DNA of 64,000 bases from Floccularia luteovirens (Eukaryota > Basidiomycota > Agaricomycetes > Agaricales > Squamanitaceae): NCBI GenBank assembly GCA_009739215.1, contig VSJF01000004.1:1178001-1242000 (forward strand), given 5' to 3'. A program made the translations under genes and the position numbers. Position 1 is the stretch's first letter. Each line of letters opens with the position of its first letter. Below, piece by piece: positions 55,718-64,000 of this stretch. The notes under the pieces are model-generated. The model searched no databases and was not told the DNA's origin. It saw only the letters and a list, made by a program, of their open reading frames with translations.

Positions 55718-56116
55718 AGTGTTATTAAAAGAGGGTTCTACTGTGGAGGATTTATTGGATAGGACGGATAGGACAGTATCTACCACTGTTAGGTACTCAC
55801 ACATTGGAAATTGACATTATGGATCACGATTGAAAAAAATAAAAAGGGTTCCTTCGGTGGTTATATTGCATAAATAATGAGCAAGTCGTATGTACTTACG
55901 TCAATCGCACTAGTCCGTGCGATAGTCAAGATCCTATACAGTATTAAAGAGTGTGAACTTTGGAGTAGTAGCAAGGAGAGTTGGATACAGTTGATAGTTA
56001 TAGGCAACAGACAGACAAGAAAATAGAAACTAAAGACCAGGGGAACAGCATAATAACAAGGATTTGATAGAGCAACCTCGAAACCCAGGAACAAGAAACA
56101 TCGAGGAATATACATC
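55718..56116. other. intergenic between convergent genes
   Basis: About 400 bp between the BFR1 and RFX stop codons. A small direct repeat GGATAGGAC (55756-55773) is present; nothing else supported. Confidence 0.4.
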
Positions 56117-59100
56117 TCATGTGTTGGACTGGTGTTCCGACTTGACAGAGTCGTTCTCATGATCGGAATCATTCCCTGGGGTACCGGAAGAGGAATTGAT
56201 TCCCAAATCTTGAGAAGTAAAAGTCGAAACATCGAAGGCATTACCAGCACCCGCGAAGTCTGGAAAGGACAATCCAGCTTGATGACCCCCGGTAAGGCCA
56301 TCATCTTGGCCTGCGGTTGTGTCCATATAAGACAGGGTTCCGTAAGTATCGGAATTGAATGTAGAAGAAGTCGGATCCATGGCCCCTTGTGGGAAAGAAT
56401 CATGCTGAAGAGCAGCCAGCATGCTGGAAGTCGTGGGGGTATGCGCCATTAAATGATGTGGACGAACGTCAATAGGAGCAAAGCTTTCTTGACCAGCCAT
56501 AGGGGAAAGTGTGAAATACTGCTGTTGCATGATGGGTTCTACTGATGCTGCCACGGAGTTTGTGGATAACGCGACACTTCGCAAAACGTTTACTGCAATC
56601 CAGTCACTAGAAAGGAGAATAACGATAAATATGACTAATAGAATTTTGTGAGATAACTACTCACTCCAAGAACAGCTTCAAGATCTGGAAAGCTCCGAAA
56701 GCCGGGTCACTTCGTATGGTCTGTACAAGAAAGGTTGGTGTTGTAATATGTGAATAAAACAGTAATCACATACCAAGTCTCGCATAACTTGAGTTGTAAC
56801 GTATCCCCAACGAATTAATACACTACGAGAACTCATCGTGCCCCTCTCATCCGGCCCACCGTGATTTGCTCGACTACCACCCATCAACCTCTCACAACAT
56901 TTATCAGCCCAAGTCATAACTTCACGGACTGGCTCATTGCTTTTTGTAAGACTGTCCAACACTTGTACAAATTCCACCTCCAATAACTGGACTAAATCCT
57001 CATGGCGACAATTGCAAACTAAAGCTGATTGGTTTCGCACAGATTCAAAGTCTACTTTCTGCCAGGACCTGCGCATTTCAGCAAGTTGTTTCTGGCTGGT
57101 GAGCACAGTGTTTAACGCCTGTGTCACCTGGTATATATCAAGGAACCGCACTGGGAAGTAAGTGGGATCAGTGATTTATAGGATGTTGAGAAAATAAATT
57201 CTACATACAGACAAGGTGACCAAAACGAGCACCAAGCTCGACCTTAGGCTCTACAAACGTGTTTCCATATTGATCCAACGCAGTCAACAAATTCTTTTCC
57301 ATCTTGAGAGCAAGCTGGCGAAGTCCTGACAACGAAGCTGCCGATATAGGGGAGAGCATTTGAGAGCGTAAAATCTCCAGGATTTCCTATAATAATCCGA
57401 GTCAATGAGAGATACTACTCTGATCGCAACACCAAAAACTTACATCATATACAATGGCATCAGCCTTTGCCATTAAACCCGCAATCGCCGGAGCATGTAC
57501 AATTTCACGGTGATGTCCGTTCAAATTCATCCAAAACGAACGAAGATGCATATCAAACTGGTCAAATCTGAAGGCTCTGACACTTTCCAGAAGAGCATCT
57601 AAATGATCTTGGAACCATTCCCAAACTTCACGACCAGCGATTCCATGAGCTGATGTAGAATTTGCTCCAACAGCTTCTTCGATAGATGGGAAGTGAGGAA
57701 ATTGTCGAACAGATAAGGGTTGTTGTGCAGCCAGATATTGACCGGCATTAGTCGTTGAAGCCGAATGAGTTTGCAGCAAGCCTACTTCCTGTTGAGGATT
57801 CCGTCTAATTGATGCCTGAGGCGGGAACGATGCAGCCTGTCGAGGAGCGGCCTGTACCTGCGACAGTAAGGTAGCAGCTGTTGGTGTTTTGTCGCTGCGA
57901 TCATCGCTGAAGATAGGGTTCTTAATATCGCCAGGCAGGGTCAATGAATTTCGCTTGGACCCTGCTGCAGATATGACACCTTCAGAGTCATCATCATCAT
58001 CATCATCGGACCTCTCTTCACTCTTGTTTGATGATTCATTCTGCTCTTGTGCTAGCCGAGCCGCATTCACAGAAGACTGACCAGCATTATTATTGGATTT
58101 TTGAATATAGTCTTGGAGCCATTCTGCCTCTGCAGCCGTGGCAGGTCTGATGCCACAATCTGTACAAGCGTGTCAGAAACAAACATAGATGAAACAAGTC
58201 AGAACTGTTACAGTGATATTTGCTGTTCCCCCTGACTCCGAGGCGTCTCGTTTTGATTGTGGGAAAACATAACCGGATAGCCTTGCCTAGTGTGGCGGTA
58301 TTGATGTGAGGGATTCCATATTGGTCACAAACACGTCGATATGAAAAGTAAAGTCCCTGGCGAGGTACATTACCATCAGGATAGGGCGCATAATTCGCTG
58401 TCAACCTGAATAGTTTATGCATTATGGGTCGAAATGGCCATTTGTATTTTTTTTTTGCGGACTCACCAAGCTTGAACAAAAATTTGTTTTGCTCTATCTG
58501 ATGCACTCGTTGTAGTCGCAGCACGTACATTAGCTGCTAGCTTTTCCAAGCCATGGTCAGAGCCCAAGTTCATACGTCCAAAGGCCCCTGCAGCATGCAT
58601 TGTCTCTGGGCTAGGAGCCATGGTATGACTCTGACCAAACATAGTCTGATAGTCGGATGATGCGTTGAGATACATAGAGATGTCGTCTGTTTCGCTGGAA
58701 GATGAATGGACGCTATCGGTATCGCGAGGATAAGGAGAAGCAGCAGCACGAGCTCTGATGTGGCTTGGACGAAGAGGCCCTTTGAGAGCGGGATTGGTGA
58801 TATTATGATTTGGAGGGGACTAGAGAGTATGAGAATGAATGAAAAAAGGAAGATATAGAAATGAGATGAAATAGCATACGGGATCGTTGTGCATCGTAGA
58901 ATTTGGATGGTGAGATAGATGGTAGGGAGACCTATAGATATCTTCGGACGAAGCGAGCAAGTGCATGCGGGATAAGCTGCCGTCAGATGACTGAGGGCGT
59001 GAGATGGAAGAATGAGTGGATGAAGAGGAGACAGAGTTGGACCGAGTGTGAGGAGGATGAACAGGAAGAAAGTCAAGAGGAACGTTTGTTGACATCATCT

Positions 59101-59119
59101 GCATATTCACAGCCATCAT
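56117..59119 (-). CDS. RFX-family winged-helix transcription factor
   Basis: Homologue of yeast Rfx1/Crt1 and S. pombe Sak1, factors tied to DNA-damage response and cell-cycle exit. The N-terminus is Ser/His/Pro-rich (MMAVNMQMMSTNVPLDFLPV). The RFX DNA-binding domain reads SDRAKQIFVQAWLTANYAPY, PDGNVPRQGLYFSYRRVCDQ, YGIPHINTATLGKAIRLCFP and TIKTRRLGVRGNSKYHYCGI, with the intron between KYH and YCG. The C-terminal half carries the RFX dimerisation/B-C regions (EVWEWFQDHLDALLESVRAF, LTALDQYGNTFVEPKVELGA, VTQALNTVLTSQKQLAEMRR, RSVLIRWGYVTTQVMRDL) and an acidic tail ending SVKSEHQSNT. Introns join in phase. Confidence 0.92.
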
Positions 59120-59579
59120 ATTTGGGGATGAAGGGAGAGAAAGGAGAAGAAAATTTTACGAAAAAATTAAGGACAGTGTGGGAGTTGAGGAGGATGTGAG
59201 GAGATAGGAAAGAGTCGGACCAGCCGATGGAAAAAGTAGGAAAAAAGGAGAAGAAAGAAAGGTGCAGAGAAAGAGAGAACTGCACAGACGGAACGAAGGT
59301 AGGAGGAGAAAGGCCCGAAAACGAGATAATTGAGGTGTTTGAGACGAGGTATTCGGAGTGAAGGAGATAGTTACGAGATCAGCACACCAGAGCTGGTTGA
59401 ACAGGTAGTCAAGACAACTGTAACAGTAACAATGAATTCCTGTGAGTCGTCTCCTCTTTTTGGCTTTCTTTTTCTTATACTCTCGCTTACTAAGTCTCTC
59501 TCGCCCCTTTGTCAAGTATCTCCTCCCACGCGTGACATATAATTATTACTGTTTCATATCTATTATACACAGCTTTCAA
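59120..59579. other. RFX gene promoter/5'UTR region
   Basis: About 460 bp. From 59120 to 59320 the plus strand is very purine-rich, so the RFX coding strand is CT-rich up to its start, a common fungal core-promoter feature. No RFX-type X-box (GTTGCCATGGCAAC-like) seen. Confidence 0.45.
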
Positions 59580-62116
59580 TCATAGTTCTTTCTCCCCTCC
59601 AAGGAACATATATCTCCCAAACTTACGTTGCAGCTTCCCGTCACTTACCAGATTCCGTGCGAGCTGCATCCATGACGGTATCGTAAGATCATCCATCTCG
59701 TATGGTGCATATTTCCTTTTCTTTGACTGCTGCCATGTGCTGTTCCGCAATCCCTCGGGCAGATGCCTCACCGGGATCGGGTAATTGAATTCATCACTCA
59801 TCTCCTGCCTTTCTGGATGAAGACGTTCCAGTCTATGTGTAACATACTCAAGTTCATAGTGTGGCGGCCGCTCTTCGTTTGCTTCGGCAATGCTCGGCAA
59901 GTAGAACTACATAACCTTTTAGCAACCATATACTCCCCGGGTTTCAAACCACATACCTGAGCATACCCCGTAGGGGTCCATCGCTGGTTGCTACGGGATG
60001 GAGAGAATGGATCAGATCCCCAGGGTTCTTTCAATCGGCATTTCCATGAATTGCGATATGGTTCCGTTTTGCAATGTTTTCTTTTGTCGCCATGACGCCC
60101 GCGACGATGTCCATGTTTTCGCTTCCCACTTGTCGTTATCTCCCCTCCATTTTCACTAGCAGAAATATTATACGAGTATATCCGGAAACCCGGTATGTAT
60201 GGATTAGGAGATGCAGCAGGAACTACGTTGACAACCGCATAGTCGTCCAAAGAGGCCTGCTTGTGGTCTGGAAGCGCTTCAAAATCTTCCATCAAAGTAT
60301 CGAAAAGTCCTATATTATTGGCTGGACCCCACTCATCCTCTTCAGGCGTTATTTGCAGGTCACTTGCTTCTAAAAAGAAGAACTTTGAACGAGATGTTCA
60401 GAATTGCATGTCGCTAAAGGAAAACCAGTAACATACGTAGTCATAATTCATATGCTGCAGTCAAAGTTTAGTAATTGAGAAACAAATTGACAGCTGTAAA
60501 GTACAAACCCCATAAAGGTGACCGAGTATGGTATCTTGAAATCTTAGCGATAGTTCTACATAGCGGACATACTGTTTGATAACCTTATTAGAATTTATCT
60601 CGTTAAAACGGAATGATTAATTACGCATTCTGGGAAATAGTTTCCAGGTGACGGGGGAACATGTCCTGTAAATAACAAAAATTAAATGGTTGCCCATTTA
60701 CGTAGTATGGAAGTGTAGTACCTGAGAGCCAGACCTATTCATCTGCAGTCAGCAACGGCTTCCACGAACTCAGATGAGGCTGGACCTACCTGCATATCTC
60801 TTGAGCGGTACATTTCGAGTTGCACTTCAAGCCAATCGAGCTGCAAATTTCCCGGGTCATCGGGCGCTTGATATAGGCAACCACTGACAACTGGTAGATA
60901 GATATCATGAGTACAGAGAAATCATGATTATATGAGTTGTATCAATACCTTTGTTTGAATCATAAAAATACATAGTATTGAGACTGATAACAGCCAATGA
61001 GTTAGGGATGACCTCCACAGAGTAATGCGCGCCGCGTTGAAAGACTTGTAGGTAAGGGAATGGAATAAATTTGCTCCATATTCTACTCGAAATACTGTGG
61101 GTGTGTATTCTGATTCATATACTGAGTAATACTTACGATGCGTATTCGTTTGTAATGCTATTAGGACCTGATCAAGGGAATTAGTTAATGATAATTATCG
61201 TGATTAAATCAATAATTACCTGGCATCATGATGTTCTAATGTCCAAGCCGATTTAGCAATGATGATTATAACACAATTCAACTTTTCAACATACATGAGC
61301 TGAGAGCGCATATAGTCAGTCAGCTGATGATACGTTTCAAAAAGCTAGATAACACCTACGCCAGACATCATTATTTCCTGATCATTCCACGACCTCAGTA
61401 TGATTCCAAGGATAACCTCATATATGCTCACCGAGACTAGGAACGACAGGGATGCCTCGCGCCAAGAAAATATCGGCCATCTTTGAGGCAACCGCTCTGT
61501 TGAGCAAGTAGATTTCATTAGGAGTTCTTGGTATATGGGGATCATTATCATGTCTTGGGATCCGAAGATGTGATTAGATATCGGATCTCAATAGCTGAGC
61601 ACTATACCTTGCGTTATCTCCAGTCCCTATGATACTGTCAATATATCATGTAACGAAAGATGAAGCTACGAACAAACGACAAAATCGATCTCAGAAGCCC
61701 AGTTCTCATCGAGGAAATCCAATGTGAAGTTTGTGAGTTGAAACGGGGAGTCACATTCCCTGAACAGAAATTAAACAGTTTGGTAGAGGATTATAAGGTG
61801 GATCGTACGAGTAGGCAGTGCCATAGTAACCCGAGATATTTTTCTTCTTCTTGTTTTTCTGTCTATGGCACGCTGTGCTTATAGCAGAGTGGGCGATGTA
61901 GTGTGGATCTGGATGTTGGTCGGAAATATGTAGAAAACGTCCTTGCAACTTTCTCGGTTCTTTTTAAAAAGAAACCCGTCACAGGCCGGTTCTCCGAAAA
62001 ATTGTGCTGGCGAAAGACATACTAGTTTGCTGTTGGAGGGGAACTTGGAGCGGGGGTGAACATGATGCTTCACTCAGGAAAATCGATATGATGATGAGGA
62101 CTTGAATGGCTAGCAT
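59580..62116 (-). CDS. PPN1: vacuolar endopolyphosphatase (PPN1-like metallophosphatase)
   Basis: Cleaves long-chain polyphosphate in the vacuole. The start at 62116 gives a signal anchor (MLAIQVLIIISIFLSEASC). Metallophosphatase motifs: RFLHISDQHPDPHY (first metal ligands), then RHDNDPHIPRTPNEIYLLNR, VASKMADIFLARGIPVVPSL and GNND. Next come the AISLNTMYFYD-like strand, the LQLDWLEVQLE-like helix near 60840 and the C-terminal part: DDYAVVNVVPAASPNPYIPG, FRIYSYNISASENGG, RWTPTGYAQ, SIAEANEERPPHYELEYVTH and SWMQLARNLVSDGKLQRKFG. About 15 introns, many tiny exons between 60360 and 61650, so individual junctions there are less certain. A His/Arg/Lys-rich insertion (KRKHGHRRGRHGDKRKH) is unusual and could bind polyphosphate. 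Confidence 0.85.
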
Positions 62117-62604
62117 TCTCTCAGTTATGGATTGAGCAAGACCGGTCAGGGATAGGAGCAGTGCTCAGCCGAATCGCTTATAAGGATGGCAACAGTCCTC
62201 GCACGTTCGTGCCCGCAACAATATTGCCTGATAGATCGACCTGGCTTGATGAAACAATACTGGACACCTGGAGTCAGCATCCCACATGAGGAAACATGAT
62301 GAAGGATAGGATTTTGCCGGGCAAGTGGAGAATCATGTAGCAGGTAATTGTGCCAATGGTTGCTGAATTACTCAAATAGGGAAAAAATGACTCAATGACC
62401 CTACTGATAAGTACTTAAGTGCTTTACAAGGACTGAATGTTACAGAAACTGCTAATAGTACATAGGCCTACTCTAGACTATATGGTATGCGAAAGGCAAA
62501 GAATGGGAAGCCATGAGGCTGATGTGCGAAAGTACAAAGCGTGAGGAACACAACTTGGTAGAAACGGTTCGTGATTGGCGATGATCTACCTCCCCCTATC
62601 CTAT
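62117..62604. other. intergenic, no gene seen
   Basis: About 490 bp between the endopolyphosphatase start and the orphan stop; no supportable feature. Confidence 0.4.
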
Positions 62605-63155
62605 CTAGCGAGAACGATGAAGAGATAAAAGAATGGTAACGTTATCTCCCGTGTTCAATACTTCTCTAATAGACTTTTCAGCCATGTGGCACACCTTGCA
62701 AATAAAAAAGATAGGTAAGCAAATGATTAGAATGTTTAAAATGATGGACATACACGACTATATCCTCCGGGTTGCAGGGTGGAGCGACTTTTGGCAATAG
62801 CATTATGGATGGCATCGTAAGAATATCTTCTTCTGTAAACGTACATATGGTTATCGCTGAGTATCTTTTTTCGTTACGTATACTTACAAGATACTCTCGA
62901 GCTCTGCCCTTGTCTGTGGTAGCAAAAAGATGTCTGCGCCACTGAGGTATCTGTCAAACGCGCAATAAGAGGCACATCCAGCCACTAATGTTTCATCAAC
63001 GGAAGGGTGATGTTCCTCCCAATGGAAATTGTCCCTATTAGAAGAACACGTCAACAAAAATAATGACGTGCGGAATGGAGGAGACATCAATACCTCAAAC
63101 GAGTATGAGCGGTAGCTTCTGGGGTGTGGGGGGCCAACAGTTGGTCAATATTCAT
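62605..63155 (-). CDS. small orphan protein with four phase-consistent exons
   Basis: I do not recognise this protein. Exons join as MNIDQLLAPHTPEATAHTRL, RDNFHWEEHHPSVDETLVAG, CASYCAFDRYLSGADIFLLP, QTRAELESILRRYSYDAIHN, AIAKSRSTLQPGGYSRVCHM, AEKSIREVLNTGDNVTILLS and LHRSR with a stop at 62605-62607. Introns of about 50-65 nt have GTATTG, GTAAGT and GTATGT donors. About 130 residues, mostly helical-looking, with a CASYC pair and a third Cys near the end; no signal peptide or TM. Existence is supported only by phase-consistent splicing and the absence of stops, so it could be wrong in detail. Confidence 0.5.
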
Positions 63156-64000
63156 CTGGGGTGGGTGAGTAAAAAAGAAGTGTGTGGTTCTCGGGGACAA
63201 AAGGCTAGCGAATGAAGAGAAGGAATTTATAGCAGCTGGAAGTCTACGTCAACAAAAAGTCTTGGGCGCGTATATGCGCGTTTGACGAATAGGGGCACAA
63301 ACGTGAAATGAAAATTTTACCAACAAAGGAAGAGTTTTTATTCAAATAAATTAAAAAATTGGACCACAAATTGTTTCCATCATCCTTCGAACGTGCGCGG
63401 CACATAAACATATCCAGATACGGAAGTCATTAGTCACATCCAGGGTCACGATTTCTATTCAATCTTTTCTCGGTGTCCTGTAATCTTGTTTGTTTGATAC
63501 GACGAGCACGAAGTCTACGTACGCGTAAGCATATATATCATCACAGCATTGGAATCCTGCAACTGCCTGATAGCTATACATCGGGCGCTGGCTATCAACC
63601 CAAGGAAAAATATTTCTTATGTGAGTCAATGGCCATCGACCATCATTTATGTCTGCTACTCAAGGAATTTAGACATCATCCAACCCAAAAATACAACAAA
63701 TTGTGTTTGGCTTCTCACCTGCCAGTATGAGACGCTTATACAGACCATTTATATTATGCCTGATTACTAACCATTCCCAGTCCGACTTTATTTTCTCGTA
63801 CGCGTGTGACGCGTGGGCTCGGTCTTGGCACCAGTGGAAAGACTTGGTTGAAATATCTTCCGCGCATATATCAAGTGAATAGGATATCTGCCAGTCGAAC
63901 CCAGAATCCTATTTCCACTGAGTAGGAACTCCGACTAATGGCCCAATCCCAAGCATCAACGGACGCTATCATGCTGGCAGGGGATAGCGTACCTCTTTAT
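63156..64000. other. window end, no gene supported
   Basis: About 845 bp. Short plus-strand frames near 63473-63770 overlap each other and lack resemblance to any family. A gene might begin just beyond the window edge. Confidence 0.35.

Noticed and set aside
1..64000. Biosynthetic, defence or mobile gene cluster
   Set aside because: No backbone enzymes (PKS, NRPS, terpene synthase), no transposase, reverse transcriptase, nuclease arrays or direct-repeat arrays; gene content is housekeeping with normal spacing.

Overview
The window reads as nuclear DNA of a basidiomycete fungus, most likely an Agaricomycete. Nearly every gene is broken by several short introns of about 45-65 nt with GT(A/G) donors. 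Intergenic gaps are small (about 90 to 1,500 bp). Protein signatures are typical of this group: a TM-anchored pepsin-like protease, a GPI-type chitin deacetylase, basidiomycete-only disordered proteins and an HDEL-bearing ER chaperone. I find 29 protein-coding genes and no convincing RNA gene, CRISPR array or intact transposon.

Layout. 1-5.3 kb: the 3'-truncated end of a Dal5-type MFS transporter (minus), then a WW/FF-domain splicing/elongation factor. 5.7-12.2 kb: an ER-type Hsp90 (GRP94-like, HDEL) behind a UPR-like promoter element, then a disordered basidiomycete protein. 12.3-19.2 kb: a Kelch/multi-TM membrane protein (minus), a small orphan and a C2H2 zinc-finger factor. 20.7-27.0 kb: MIX23, a GILT-type thiol reductase, YOS1, mitochondrial uL22m, OST1 and a small secreted protein. 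27.2-30.6 kb: a mitochondrial PPR protein followed by a decayed duplicate of its 3' end. 30.6-38.0 kb: an aspartic protease, hydroxyacid-oxoacid transhydrogenase, HIS6 and RPL35. 38.7-51.3 kb: a GCK-family Ste20 kinase, a chitin deacetylase, TFIIF-alpha, a bHLH factor and the ELG1 clamp unloader. 51.5-63.2 kb: JMJD7, NHP2, BFR1, an RFX factor, an endopolyphosphatase and a small orphan.

The genes are mostly housekeeping and do not form a metabolic or defence cluster. Several serve the early secretory pathway (GRP94, YOS1, OST1, possibly BFR1) or mitochondria (MIX23, uL22m, PPR, HOT), but they are interspersed and look independently regulated.

The strongest unexplained signal is a set of about a dozen places where a clearly conserved protein continues in the +1 frame with no usable intron. 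All have the same sign (one base too many). Uncorrected insertion-type sequencing errors are the simplest reading. Genuine +1 recoding or gene decay should be excluded with RNA or independent reads. Other points of interest are the fungal GRP94 with a 15-nt microexon, a CACGTG box at almost the same distance (86-88 bp) upstream of three start codons, a 10-bp inverted repeat in the ELG1/JMJD7 bidirectional promoter, and GC-AG introns.
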